From IMG/VR virus record IMGVR_UViG_3300047445_000186, positions 1 to 64,000 of that record: a DNA stretch of 64,000 bases. One strand, given 5' to 3'. Each line of letters starts with the position of its first letter. Positions within the stretch are counted from its first letter, which is position 1. The translations under genes were made by a program, and so were the position numbers. The notes beneath the pieces were generated by a model. That model was not told the DNA's origin. It saw only the letters and a list, made by a program, of their open reading frames with translations, and made no database searches. This stretch comes from a virus. Shown here piece after piece: positions 1 to 8,602 of this stretch.

Positions 1-141
1 GTAGTACACACCGCCATTCGAGCTGAACCGCAGATCGCCGAGATTGCACTTCCCTTTCATGCTCTTCACGTAAGCAGTGACCTTACGCTGAATTGCTTCG
101 AAGTCCTTCTCGTTCCGGGCTTTGACATCAACCAATTTCAT
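1..141 (-). CDS. Hypothetical protein, truncated by window edge
   Basis: A reading frame on the minus strand starts with ATG at 141 and runs off the left edge without a stop (47 codons visible, beginning MKLVDVKARNEKDF). An AGGAG Shine-Dalgarno lies a few bases upstream. It follows the gp26/gp51-like pair in the same direction and is probably co-transcribed with them. I do not recognise the fragment. Confidence 0.6.
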   Translation of the reverse strand, partial: MKLVDVKARNEKDFEAIQRKVTAYVKSMKGKCNLGDLRFSSNGGVYY

Positions 142-170
142 GTGTTCTCCTAGTCGGGATCAGGATTGTA

Positions 171-401
171 TCACAACCCGAGACCGCCGAACGGGCTCTT
201 CGATGCTGCCTCAATCCGCTTGTTGATACTTTCGATCACCAGGTCACGTTCGAACGCAGACATGTTCAAGGCCGTCTCGTACGGCACGCCACCACGGGTG
301 TACGTAGCGATGTCGATCGCGGCCTGAATCAGGCCCTTGATTTCAATCTGCATTCGATCGATCATCTGAACGATTCTGGTGTGATCGCCAGTCAGAATCA
401 T
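171..401 (-). CDS. gp51-like baseplate hub assembly protein / tail chaperone
   Basis: A 76-residue protein whose second half has the pattern GGVPYETALNMSAFERDLVIE, resembling the short gp51-type hub assembly proteins of T4-like phages and the T part of G/GT tail chaperones. Its ATG overlaps the gp26 stop by four bases (ATGA), and its frame is -1 relative to gp26. A slippery heptamer lies just before the gp26 stop, so this segment may also be made as the C-terminal part of a gp26-gp51 fusion. T4 gp51 is longer, so the family call rests on position and the short ER motif. Confidence 0.55.
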   Translation of the reverse strand: MILTGDHTRIVQMIDRMQIEIKGLIQAAIDIATYTRGGVPYETALNMSAFERDLVIESINKRIEAASKSPFGGLGL

Positions 402-1186
402 TCGGAGAAAAAAGATACAGGATTGAGCGGGAGCTCAACCTTCATCTCACCACCACAGTCCTTGCACTTCAGCGGCACGGTCTGCTCTGGTCCCCAACCG
501 TTCAACTCAGCCGCAGCTTCGTTGATTCGATTCACCATTGGCGATGTGAGCTTCCGGATCCATTCTTCGATGAACTTCGGATCAGTGACATCGTCAACCT
601 TCTCGACCATCGATACGAGATTGATCACGGCCATTTCCTTCACGTCTTCAGCCGTGAATTCCTTCTTGTTCGCTGAGCGATGGAACAGCTCGATCACGTC
701 CTTGAACTTCATCGGACGAGTGTACACCTTCTGACCGGTCACGAGCTCAACGACACGCTTCTCTTCGATCAGGGTTGGATCAAGCAGAACCATCTTCTGA
801 GCGAGCGCTTCGAGATCAACGACGTACGAGTGCTGCTTCGCTTCAGCACAGTCGTGCTTCACTTCAATTCGATACTCCGAACCGTACGTCACGAGGCGTA
901 GGAAGAACAGGAGCGCGTCGATGTCGCGGCCAAAGAGCTCAAGCGGCTTCTTGATCGACGGAACGCAATCAGCCATCACGGCCTCGAGCGCCTTCCCGTT
1001 GAACAGCAAGTCAGGATTCTTCAAATTGATTTCAGCCAGTGCAGTCATTGGGTGCACATGGATTTCGCCGTTCTTGGTAGACGAATCAAGCTCGCCGTTC
1101 ACGTACAGCGCTGCTCGGGATGGGAGCTGGAACGTTCTGCCTGGCAGTTTGATCTTTGCCAGGAGTGGATTTGTGGTGTCGGACAT
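398..1186 (-). CDS. gp26: Baseplate hub assembly protein gp26-like (T4_baseplate family)
   Basis: A 262-residue protein with features of the T4 gp26 baseplate-hub family: an N-terminal LPGRTFQLPSRAALY segment, a helical middle, a C-terminal CKDCGGE zinc-like knuckle (about residues 241-247) and a terminal SFFSE. In T4-like phages the gp26/gp51 pair helps assemble the central hub with the tape measure, and here the pair lies divergent from the tape-measure gene. A late promoter core (TAAATAGG read on this strand) is about 35 bases upstream of the start. The last codons form a U UUU UUC slippery heptamer. Confidence 0.75.
   Translation of the reverse strand: MSDTTNPLLAKIKLPGRTFQLPSRAALYVNGELDSSTKNGEIHVHPMTALAEINLKNPDLLFNGKALEAVMADCVPSIKKPLELFGRDIDALLFFLRLVTYGSEYRIEVKHDCAEAKQHSYVVDLEALAQKMVLLDPTLIEEKRVVELVTGQKVYTRPMKFKDVIELFHRSANKKEFTAEDVKEMAVINLVSMVEKVDDVTDPKFIEEWIRKLTSPMVNRINEAAAELNGWGPEQTVPLKCKDCGGEMKVELPLNPVSFFSE
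407..413 (-). promoter_or_regulatory. Candidate -1 programmed frameshift site (T TTT TTC)
   Basis: In the gp26 frame the minus strand reads TCT TTT TTC TCC GAA TGA, so T TTT TTC is phased exactly as X XXY YYZ. After a -1 slip the ribosome reads CTC CGA ATG ATT and continues into the gp51-like frame without a stop. G/GT-type tail chaperone genes use this arrangement. Recoding itself is inferred. Confidence 0.6.
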
Positions 1187-1203
1187 CAGTGTCGCCTTCG
1201 ATC

Positions 1204-1209
1204 TAAATA
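1204..1209 (+). promoter_or_regulatory. T4-type late promoter core TAAATA
   Basis: TCTAAATATGG lies 52 bases upstream of the tape-measure start. It faces the minus-strand late promoter of gp26, with predicted start sites nearly coincident. Confidence 0.65.
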
Positions 1210-1220
1210 TGGAACCTACC

Positions 1221-1226
1221 TATTTA
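1221..1226 (-). promoter_or_regulatory. T4-type late promoter core TAAATA (minus strand)
   Basis: The minus strand reads CCCGTAAATAGG, placed to transcribe gp26, the gp51-like gene and the left-edge gene. With the plus-strand core it can form a short hairpin, AAATA(T)GG with CCTATTT. Confidence 0.65.
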
Positions 1227-1260
1227 CGGGCTTTAGAAAAGCCCCTCTCGGGACCACTGG

Positions 1261-4119
1261 ATGGCAATCGACAACGACATTCTTAAAACACTGCAGAGCA
1301 TTGAGAAGCTTCTCAAGAGCACGTCGTCTGCTGCTTCCGGTAAGTCAACGTTCTCTCAGAAATTCGACAAGATCCGCGGGAAGAAACAAGACGATAACTC
1401 TGGCGACGGTAAGACCTTCCAAGCTTTCACGAAGAGCATGGATAAGGCTGATGACGCTCTGCTTGGACTGTCAAGCAATCTGTCTGGCTTGAACAAGGAA
1501 GTCGGCAGAACGACGTCTGGATTCAGCGCTCTGAATGCGCAGATGTCGAAGTTCATGTCGGCTCTGCAAGTCACGCCACCAGGTGTGACACAAGCTGCAG
1601 GCGCTCCGAGAACTCGTATCCCTGGTAAGAACGGGCTTGGCGGTGTCGCACCAGGTATCACGATTCCAGCTCCAGCGGCAGGTGTAGGCGCTGCCTCGCC
1701 AATGAAGCAAGTCATGGGGCGGATGCTTCAGAACTTCGGTCAAGCATCTGTTGGTTCTGGCGGCCTTGCACTCGCATTCGGCGCTCTGATTGACGCAACG
1801 AAGCGTGTCACTGGCGAGTACTTTAATTTGGCTGAAATGGGCATGGGCTCAGTCAGCAATCTGGCGACACTCTCTAAGAACGCGCTGATGTCGGGCATGG
1901 CTCTGAAAGAGTACACGGCCCTGATCGGTTCGAGCATTAATGTCGCTTCCCGCGCCGGCAATCTTGAGAACTTCCAGAAGATCATCTCGGCGCAGGATGC
2001 CCAGCTCGCAGCAATGGGCGTGTTCGGTGCTGAAGCCCGCGCGATGCAGGCTTCGCTGGCCCAGAGCTCGGCGCAGCTTGGCGTTCCGATCGGTGATCTG
2101 ACGAAGGCAACTTCATCGCAGATCGACATCTTTGATAAGCTCCGCAAGTCGTCGAACATGACGGCTTCTGAGTTCGCAAGCATGACTCGTTCTGTTGCGA
2201 ACAGTGAAGAAGCTCAGAAGGAGCTGCTTGGACTGGCGCCATCAGAACGTATCGCTCGCATGAATCAGCTCGTGCAGCTGAACAGCATCGGTACGAAGAT
2301 GGGTATGGCTGCTGACGCTTCCGCGAAGCTCGGCCAGGCTCTGATGGCGGCACGTCAATCGACCGTCAAGGAACGTATCGACACTTCCGGCCTGATGTTG
2401 CAGATGGGTGCGTTCACTGGGAACGGCGCCGCTGGCCAACGTGGCATGGAACTTCAAATGAAGGGCCGCCGCCGCACAGAGGCTGAAGACGAAGAACTGC
2501 TGCAGATCTCGCAGACCTTTGAGCGTTCTGCTCAGACGATGTACCAGCAGGGTTCGCTTGGCGTTCAGAATGTTCTTGATCAGTTCGAAGAACAATCCTC
2601 AAAGGGTGCGTACGGCCAGATGGTCAAGGCTGGCCGAGGAAAGTCGCTCGCTGAAGATACTGGCACGGTAAATCAAGTTGCGTTCGGACAGCACGTTGGT
2701 GAATTCGGCCAGGCAGTTGGTAAGCTCACTTCACTGTTCAACGGTTTCGAACAGAGTGTTCTCGGCCCACTCGTCGCAGGTCTTGGTGGTGGTCTGCTCA
2801 CGATGTTCCGCGGTCCAATCGTGAACATCCTGTCTAAGGCACTTGGATTCGGTGGTGGAGCAGCAAAGGCTGCAGGCGCAGTTGCTTCGGCCGCTGGAGG
2901 TGGTGGAGCTTCAGCTGCGTACGGCGCTGGCCAGGCAGTCGGTAAGACGATGTCTTATTTGTCAAATGCATTCTCGACAGGTAAGAGCGCAATTGCTGGA
3001 TACATCCAGAACGTAAGACTCTCGAGCGCAATCATCAAGGATGCTGGCGGCACGACAATGGAAGTCGTCGGTCAGGTCTTCAAGGATGGTATTACCGCAG
3101 TGAAGGGTAGCGGCACGATGATGGCGGACGGCATGAAGTCATTCACCTCAGTCCTGAAGGCATCCGCACCTGAAATGAAGGCAGCGTTCGTGGGTGGTCT
3201 TGATGTGCTCAAAGGTGGCGCGGGAATGCTCTGGACCGGTTTGAAGGGTATCACGAAGATCTTCGGCCCACTGAGCGGTCTGATTGATGCTGCGATCGAA
3301 ATGTTCACTGGCGATATGTCGGATGCGCTGAACCCAAGTGGCGGCGTATTCAACCGCATGGGCGGGATGATCACGGCATTCTTCACAGCAATTCCGAACA
3401 TGCTCATTGACGCGCTTGCGTTCGTGTTCGGTGATGAGAACATCCAGCCTCTGAAGCGCGGTTTTGACCTGATCGTCGGGTACATGAACTTCGCGATCAA
3501 GGACTTCCTCGCTCGTCTCGCAGGTGGTGCTGCTGACTTGATGGAATCGCTGCCATTCGTTGGCAAAGACTCTCGCATGGTCAAGATGCTGCGCGGTTGG
3601 CAGGATGGTCTGGTTGACTCGGCGACTGAGAACGTCGCGATGGTCGAGAAGCTTTGGGACAACAACAGCGCGACGATGGCCTCGATCTCGAAGGAGAACA
3701 AGGCAGTCGCTGACAAGCAATCAGCTACCTCAGAGCAAGCTGCCACGAAGGTCGTCGCTTCTCAGAGCAAGTTCAACAACGTGATGGAGGCCGGTGCAGT
3801 GACGGCCGCTTCTGTCTATGCCGACGCTGCAGCACTTGCTGCACCACAGGTTCAGGTTGCAAAACAGGTCAGCACGGCCCCTGTAAATACTGCTGATCAG
3901 CAGACCGCTCAGGCACAGGCCGCGGCTGCAACCCAACAACAGCAAGCTGCAACAGTGACGTCCGATCTGGCGTCGGTGATGCAGTCCATTCTACAAGTTC
4001 TACGTGAGAATCTGCCTCGTCAAACTGACAGCTCTGAAGCGCTGGTCAAGCTCGTTAAACCGCAGACCTCTTTCCAATCAGCAGAAGACGCCGCAAATCA
4101 ACTCTTGCGCCGCAGGTAA
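1261..4119 (+). CDS. Tape measure / tail length protein (gp29 position)
   Basis: A 952-residue alanine-, glycine- and serine-rich protein with long amphipathic helical stretches, hydrophobic patches around residues 500-590 and 660-730, and a C-terminal region rich in Gln and Ala (about residues 855-900). Size, composition and position next to gp26/gp51 and upstream of the portal suggest the tail length ruler that fills the tail tube; T4 gp29 is shorter (about 590 residues). No enzymatic motif was seen. The Shine-Dalgarno before the ATG is weak (GGGA). Assignment is by context and composition. Confidence 0.65.
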   Translation: MAIDNDILKTLQSIEKLLKSTSSAASGKSTFSQKFDKIRGKKQDDNSGDGKTFQAFTKSMDKADDALLGLSSNLSGLNKEVGRTTSGFSALNAQMSKFMSALQVTPPGVTQAAGAPRTRIPGKNGLGGVAPGITIPAPAAGVGAASPMKQVMGRMLQNFGQASVGSGGLALAFGALIDATKRVTGEYFNLAEMGMGSVSNLATLSKNALMSGMALKEYTALIGSSINVASRAGNLENFQKIISAQDAQLAAMGVFGAEARAMQASLAQSSAQLGVPIGDLTKATSSQIDIFDKLRKSSNMTASEFASMTRSVANSEEAQKELLGLAPSERIARMNQLVQLNSIGTKMGMAADASAKLGQALMAARQSTVKERIDTSGLMLQMGAFTGNGAAGQRGMELQMKGRRRTEAEDEELLQISQTFERSAQTMYQQGSLGVQNVLDQFEEQSSKGAYGQMVKAGRGKSLAEDTGTVNQVAFGQHVGEFGQAVGKLTSLFNGFEQSVLGPLVAGLGGGLLTMFRGPIVNILSKALGFGGGAAKAAGAVASAAGGGGASAAYGAGQAVGKTMSYLSNAFSTGKSAIAGYIQNVRLSSAIIKDAGGTTMEVVGQVFKDGITAVKGSGTMMADGMKSFTSVLKASAPEMKAAFVGGLDVLKGGAGMLWTGLKGITKIFGPLSGLIDAAIEMFTGDMSDALNPSGGVFNRMGGMITAFFTAIPNMLIDALAFVFGDENIQPLKRGFDLIVGYMNFAIKDFLARLAGGAADLMESLPFVGKDSRMVKMLRGWQDGLVDSATENVAMVEKLWDNNSATMASISKENKAVADKQSATSEQAATKVVASQSKFNNVMEAGAVTAASVYADAAALAAPQVQVAKQVSTAPVNTADQQTAQAQAAAATQQQQAATVTSDLASVMQSILQVLRENLPRQTDSSEALVKLVKPQTSFQSAEDAANQLLRRR

Positions 4120-4128
4120 GGATATTTC

Positions 4129-5847
4129 ATGTCTCAAATGACTTCGTTCTGGCGCATCGTTGCTCCTAAGACACGTAAGCAACTGTACACAACGCTCAGC
4201 ACGGATGCGTACGATCCACGCTCGACAGATATGTCGTCCATGGCTGCAGTTACTTGGTACTCGCAGATCATGCGCGGGCCAGGTACTCGGATGGCTTCGT
4301 ACAAGCAGTACGACACAATGGATACCGACATCGACATCTCGCGTTCCCTCGACATTATCGCCGAAGAAATGTCCGGCAAGGATGACAAGACTGATCTGCC
4401 GTTCGTGATCAAGTGGCAGAAGGAAGACAACCAAGACGTGTCTGACACGACAGTTGTGACAGTTCGTGCTGCTCTTCGTCAGTGGGCGCAGATGCAGGAT
4501 CTGAAGAAGCGCGTGTTCAGCACGGCTCGAACGATGATCAAGTACGGTGATTGCTTCTTCCGCAAGGGTTCTGACACGCGTAAGTGGACGTACGTCGATC
4601 CATCGCTCGTGATTGGTATCGAGGTTGACGAGCTCGGCACGAAGGTCGCTTATCATGTGAAGCGTCCAGCTCAACAGCAACAGCAATCGCAGATGTACAC
4701 GACCCAGCGTATGGATGACGTTGACGTCGTTCCAGCGGCTGCGATGATTCACTTCTCGATGTGTGACGACATGGGCGACTCTGCTCCGTTCGGTCACTCA
4801 GTGCTGAAGCCAATCTTCCGTGTCTACCGTCAACTTTCGATGCTTGAAGATGCGGTGATCATTTACCGTATCGTTCGTGCTCCAGAACGCCGTGTGTTCT
4901 ACATCGACGTCGGGAACATGAACCAACAACAGGTCAAGCGTTACCTCGAGTCGGTCAAGAACGAAATCCGTCAGAAGCGCGCGCCAGGAACGACTGCTGG
5001 CGGCAAGGCTGAAGTTGACGGCCAATTCGATCCTACGTCGCTCCAAGAAGATTACTTCTTCCCAGTCACGGCTGCCGGTAAGGGTTCACGTGTTGAAACC
5101 CTGCCAGGCGGCACTGAAGACTTCGGTACGAATCTACTCCGCTCGTTCGCTGAGAAGATCTTCCGCGGTCTGCGTATTCCGACCTCGTACCTTGGCGGTC
5201 AAGAGGGTGCTGGCGCTCAGACGAACGACGGCAAGGTCGGTATCGCGTACATCGAAGAACTTCGGTTCGCGAACTTCATCACGCGTCTGCAAGACCGGAT
5301 GAACGAAATCTATGACCAAGAATTCAAGATCTACTTGAAGGTCTGTGGTCTCCGCATTGACGATGAAGTGTTCCAGGTCCGTCTGCCAGATCCAGCGAAC
5401 TTCGCGCTGTACCGTCAGGCTGCGCTCGATGCCGATCTGATTGCATCGTTCCAGAACATTCAGGAAGTTAAGTTCCTGTCGCGTCGCTTCATCTTGAAGC
5501 GTTACCTCGGTCTGACGGATGACGAAATCCAGATGAACGAAGTGATGATCAAGGAAGAGAAGAACATGTCTGACAACGCGATTGTGCCGATCATGCAGCA
5601 GATGTATGACGATGCAGTGTACGCGAATCGTGCCGAGATCACGGTTGACGGTGAGAACGTTGATCAAGGTGGCGGTGGTACTGACGAAGCTGGCGATCCA
5701 GGAGCAGGTCTCTTGGATAACGACTTCGAAGACAAGCCATTCGCATCAGCGCCTGATGAGTCTCCAGAGGCAGCTCCACCTGAAGGTGCTGATGAAACTG
5801 GTGCAGAACCACCAGCGGCAGGTGAAGAACCGCCAGCAGCCGGCTAA
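4129..5847 (+). CDS. gp20: Portal vertex protein gp20
   Basis: The 572-residue dodecameric portal of the head, through which DNA is packaged and ejected; T4 gp20 is 524 residues. Family features are an N-terminal YDPRSTDMSS... region leading to DIDISRSLDIIAEEM, then VFYIDVGNM, the QKRAPGTTAGG loop, LPGGTEDFG and LRIPTSYLGG. The last 60 residues form an acidic, proline- and alanine-rich tail absent from T4 gp20. The stop codon lies inside the late promoter of the next gene. Confidence 0.93.
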   Translation: MSQMTSFWRIVAPKTRKQLYTTLSTDAYDPRSTDMSSMAAVTWYSQIMRGPGTRMASYKQYDTMDTDIDISRSLDIIAEEMSGKDDKTDLPFVIKWQKEDNQDVSDTTVVTVRAALRQWAQMQDLKKRVFSTARTMIKYGDCFFRKGSDTRKWTYVDPSLVIGIEVDELGTKVAYHVKRPAQQQQQSQMYTTQRMDDVDVVPAAAMIHFSMCDDMGDSAPFGHSVLKPIFRVYRQLSMLEDAVIIYRIVRAPERRVFYIDVGNMNQQQVKRYLESVKNEIRQKRAPGTTAGGKAEVDGQFDPTSLQEDYFFPVTAAGKGSRVETLPGGTEDFGTNLLRSFAEKIFRGLRIPTSYLGGQEGAGAQTNDGKVGIAYIEELRFANFITRLQDRMNEIYDQEFKIYLKVCGLRIDDEVFQVRLPDPANFALYRQAALDADLIASFQNIQEVKFLSRRFILKRYLGLTDDEIQMNEVMIKEEKNMSDNAIVPIMQQMYDDAVYANRAEITVDGENVDQGGGGTDEAGDPGAGLLDNDFEDKPFASAPDESPEAAPPEGADETGAEPPAAGEEPPAAG

Positions 5848-5850
5848 ATA
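5845..5850 (+). promoter_or_regulatory. Late promoter core TAAATA
   Basis: CGGCTAAATACAGG overlaps the gp20 stop and lies about 27 bases upstream of gp21. A second AAGGAG ribosome site follows before the ATG. Confidence 0.7.
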
Positions 5851-5876
5851 CAGGACTATTAGGCTAAGGAGCACTC

Positions 5877-6485
5877 ATGCAGCTGTTGAAAGAATACCTC
5901 GATCCAAGCACCACCAATCTGACCGAAATGAAGAAGGTTGGCGGCGATCTCTACCTGTCTGGCATCATGATGCAAGCAGCACTGAAGAACGGCAATGGCC
6001 GCGTCTATCCAGTGAATGAAATCGCCCGTGCAGTTCAAGAGTGTCAAGACAAGATCACCAAGGGTAACTTCATCCTTGGCGAACTGAATCACCCAGACTC
6101 GTTGAGCATCAATCTCGCGAACGTTTCGCACGCTATCACTGAGATCCGCATGGACGGTAATAACGCTGTTGGCAAGATGAAGCTCTTGAACACGCCAGCT
6201 GGTAACATCGCAAAGGCTATCATCGAAGGCGGCGTTCGTCTTGGTGTTTCCTCGCGCGGTACCGGTAACGTGAACGAAGGCGGCGAAGTTGGTGACTTCT
6301 CGTTCGTCACAATGGACATCGTTTCTACTCCATCGGCTCCAGATGCATTCCCATCGGTAGTGCAAGAAGCTATGGGCTCGAAGAAGATTCTCTCGCTCGC
6401 TGAAGCTGTTGTTGTCGATCCAAAGGCACAGAAGTTCTTTGCGGCTGAGATCAAGAACCTGATCGCATCCCTCACAAAGAAGTAA
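5877..6485 (+). CDS. gp21: Prohead core protease gp21
   Basis: A 202-residue serine protease that matures the prohead by cutting scaffold, capsid and internal proteins after L/I-x-E (T4 gp21, 212 residues). Visible motifs: NGNGRVYP (residues 38-45), the catalytic histidine in GELNHPDS (H72), NLANVSH, and the catalytic serine in LGVSSRG (S125/S126) followed by D140. Its own N-terminus (LLKEYL... NLTE at 14-17) contains a possible self-cleavage site. It sits in the portal-protease-core-scaffold-capsid cassette. Its predicted substrates include the CTS-bearing proteins at 25.9-39.2 kb. Confidence 0.93.
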   Translation: MQLLKEYLDPSTTNLTEMKKVGGDLYLSGIMMQAALKNGNGRVYPVNEIARAVQECQDKITKGNFILGELNHPDSLSINLANVSHAITEIRMDGNNAVGKMKLLNTPAGNIAKAIIEGGVRLGVSSRGTGNVNEGGEVGDFSFVTMDIVSTPSAPDAFPSVVQEAMGSKKILSLAEAVVVDPKAQKFFAAEIKNLIASLTKK

Positions 6486-6488
6486 TCC

Positions 6489-7322
6489 ATGAAGCTCCTT
6501 CAAGAAATGCTGGGGCTGCTTGAAGCCTCGGCTAAGTTCGCAACTGATGCGGACGGTAATCTGATTCCAGCAAAGCTGCCTAAGCTCAGCCTTGGCGCGA
6601 TCAATGCAGCAATCTATCGTGTCGCAATCGCTTCGGTGAAGCTTCCAGCTGACGTGAAGGCTGACGCTCAGTTCACTGCAAAAGAAACAGATCGTTTCTT
6701 CAGCTCCCAGAACGACGAAGTGCTTTCGCAACTCGAGAAGTTCGCAGACGGCCGCGGGAACTATCAAGACGACGTGCTTGAAGCGTTCTACCGAGCGCTC
6801 GAAGATGTGGGTAACGAGATCATCGAGTACTACTCGAACAAAATGAATCACGCTCCAGGCTATCAAGCGCCAAAGATCGCTGCCTTCGATGCTGAAAAGG
6901 TTCCATCGTCCCGCGTGATCGCTGAGCTGAAGAAGTTCCCACACTGGGAAGAAGGTGTTCGCATTGAGAAGTGGACCGAGCAGAATCAAAAGAATGCGCG
7001 TAAAGCAAAGCACGCTTCTATGGTCTCTCCAGCGCTGATCGACAAGGTCGTGAAGGAATTCGACGCTCGCTTTGATGGCGAATTCACTGACAAGATCGCG
7101 AAAGAAATCACGCGCGATCCAGGCATGTTCGGCCTTCCAAATGGGTACGCTCCAAAGACTGGTGCAGAAGTTCGCGCCAAGATTCTTACATGGAAGCCAC
7201 GTGACATCATCGAGTGGATCATCGAGAACTCACGCAAGCTCAGCCACGATGAAATTTCTGCAGCCTTGAGCAGCAAGAAAACAGTCGACGCGATCTGGGC
7301 TAAGGTCTCCAAGGGTAAGTGA
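6489..7322 (+). CDS. Putative internal head protein with CTS-like N-terminus
   Basis: A 277-residue protein beginning MKLLQEMLGLLEASAKF. The first 12 residues resemble a T4 capsid-targeting sequence ending in a gp21-type site, LLE|A (after residue 12). The rest is mainly helical, rich in Lys and Glu, with no known motif. It lies three bases after gp21, where T4 has core proteins, so a prohead-core or packaged internal protein is likely. T4 gp67/gp68 are much smaller and I see no direct homology. Confidence 0.6.
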   Translation: MKLLQEMLGLLEASAKFATDADGNLIPAKLPKLSLGAINAAIYRVAIASVKLPADVKADAQFTAKETDRFFSSQNDEVLSQLEKFADGRGNYQDDVLEAFYRALEDVGNEIIEYYSNKMNHAPGYQAPKIAAFDAEKVPSSRVIAELKKFPHWEEGVRIEKWTEQNQKNARKAKHASMVSPALIDKVVKEFDARFDGEFTDKIAKEITRDPGMFGLPNGYAPKTGAEVRAKILTWKPRDIIEWIIENSRKLSHDEISAALSSKKTVDAIWAKVSKGK

Positions 7323-7337
7323 CCCAACCGGCCCCGG

Positions 7338-7343
7338 TAAATA
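7338..7343 (+). promoter_or_regulatory. Late promoter core TAAATA
   Basis: CCGGTAAATACTAAC begins 15 bases after the preceding stop and about 33 bases upstream of the small core-protein gene. Confidence 0.65.
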
Positions 7344-7375
7344 CTAACTTCATACAACAGACGAAAGGTACCGCT

Positions 7376-7543
7376 ATGAGCGATCCACGCGAACAACTGA
7401 AATCAATGCTTCAAGACCTGATCAATGATCGTCCAGAGCAAGCTTCTGCCACCATCCACGATTACATCGTGGCGAAGACGCAAGCCCTCGCAGGCTTTGC
7501 AGCTCCAGAAGCTGACGTTGATACTGAAGTCACCCCAGAGTGA
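7376..7543 (+). CDS. Small prohead core-like protein
   Basis: A 55-residue acidic protein (MSDPREQLKSMLQDLIND...) with one predicted amphipathic helix pair. Small proteins of the form LxDLINxxxxxA...VxxK occur just upstream of the scaffold in other T4-like phages and are called gp67-type core proteins. The ATG after GAAAGGTACC is preferred over an upstream in-frame ATG because the late promoter transcript would begin between them. A terminator follows. Confidence 0.55.
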   Translation: MSDPREQLKSMLQDLINDRPEQASATIHDYIVAKTQALAGFAAPEADVDTEVTPE

Positions 7544-7550
7544 TCACTAT

Positions 7551-7584
7551 GTGCTGAAAACATCCCCGTTTTCAGCACATTTTC
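7551..7584 (+). terminator. Rho-independent terminator
   Basis: A perfect 11-bp stem, GTGCTGAAAAC / GTTTTCAGCAC, with a six-base loop, is followed by ATTTT. It separates the core-protein gene from the gp22 promoter. Confidence 0.85.
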
Positions 7585-7596
7585 CGAACTGCGCGC

Positions 7597-7602
7597 TAAA
7601 TA
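7597..7602 (+). promoter_or_regulatory. Late promoter core TAAATA for gp22-gp23
   Basis: GCGCTAAATACCACC lies about 90 bases upstream of gp22 and just after the terminator, so the scaffold-capsid unit has its own late promoter. Confidence 0.75.
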
Positions 7603-7656
7603 CCACCACATGATAAAGAGTTGGTAACAACTTTAGTCACGCAGAAATTCAAATGT

Positions 7657-7673
7657 GGTAGCTTCATGCTACC
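7657..7673 (+). promoter_or_regulatory. 5-prime leader stem-loop of gp22 mRNA
   Basis: GGTAGC-TTCAT-GCTACC forms a perfect 6-bp stem 20 bases before the start codon. A second small hairpin, AGTTG-GTAA-CAACT, lies about 35 bases further up. They may stabilise this abundant mRNA (inference). Confidence 0.5.
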
Positions 7674-7692
7674 GAAACTTAGGAGAAAGCTA

Positions 7693-8577
7693 ATGGACGA
7701 AATCCTGCAGAAACTGCTTCAGTCCGAGCTGCTCAGCGAAGAAACCAAAACTGAACTCTCCGAGCAATGGACCACTTCGGTCGAAGCCTACAAGACGCAA
7801 GTCCGTGAAGAAACTTCGCTCCAAGTTCGTTCGGAACTCGCAGAACAGTGGATCGGCGAACGCGACGAACTCGTCGCCAAGGTCGATGGTTTTGTGTCTG
7901 AAGCACTCATGAACGAAGTTGCTGAACTGAAGGCTGACATCGAGCGCTTCCGTGATCTCGAAGCTGAATACGCTGAAAAGATTGTTGAAGAGAAGCACAA
8001 GCTCGCAGAAGAAGTCGCATCTGAACTCGACCAACTGGTTGACAAGATCGATGCATTCTTCGAAGCACGCCTGAACGACGAACTCGATGAGCTCAAGGAA
8101 GACCTCGAAGTCGTGAAGCAAAACGAATTCGGTCGCAAGATCTACGAAGCATTCGCAAACACGTTCGCTGGCGCTCACATCGACGAATCGTCGATCGCTG
8201 GTAAGCTCAAGATTGCTGAAGCTAAGCTCGCAGATGCTACCTCCGCTCTTGCTGATTCGGAAGAATCCCGCTCGACGATGGTTCGCGAAGCAAAGATGAA
8301 CACGCTCCTCGCTAGCCTCACAGGCAAGAAGCGCGAAGCGATGGAAATGGTTCTCAAGAATGTCGAAACCGGCCGTCTTGAAGAGTCGTACAAGTTCTTT
8401 ATCGGTCGTGTCCTGAAGGAAGATGCTGCACCAGCTGCTGCTCTGACTGAAGGTAAGACGGTCGACAAGAAGACAACGGTTGTGACTGGTGACACGCAAG
8501 TCGAACAAGTCGCAAAACAACCTGCAGCCCTCAGTGAAAGCCTGCTCCAGCTGCAGCGCCTCGCCGGTATCAAGTAA
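7693..8577 (+). CDS. gp22: Prohead core scaffolding protein gp22
   Basis: A 294-residue, very acidic, long coiled-coil protein (residues about 25-200 rich in E, K, L and A heptads), matching T4 gp22 (269 residues) in position, length and composition. It forms the scaffold core inside the prohead and is degraded by gp21; several L-x-E sequences that could be cut are present. The ATG after TTAGGAGAAAGCTA is chosen over an upstream in-frame start because of this strong ribosome site. It is followed 25 bases later by gp23. Confidence 0.9.
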   Translation: MDEILQKLLQSELLSEETKTELSEQWTTSVEAYKTQVREETSLQVRSELAEQWIGERDELVAKVDGFVSEALMNEVAELKADIERFRDLEAEYAEKIVEEKHKLAEEVASELDQLVDKIDAFFEARLNDELDELKEDLEVVKQNEFGRKIYEAFANTFAGAHIDESSIAGKLKIAEAKLADATSALADSEESRSTMVREAKMNTLLASLTGKKREAMEMVLKNVETGRLEESYKFFIGRVLKEDAAPAAALTEGKTVDKKTTVVTGDTQVEQVAKQPAALSESLLQLQRLAGIK

Positions 8578-8602
8578 CCCCTGTCCCCATTAGGAGATAA
8601 AA

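Noticed and set aside
3894-3899. TAAATA inside the tape-measure gene, possibly a promoter for gp20
   Set aside because: It lies 230 bases upstream and inside coding sequence; it fits the late core but cannot be told from chance.
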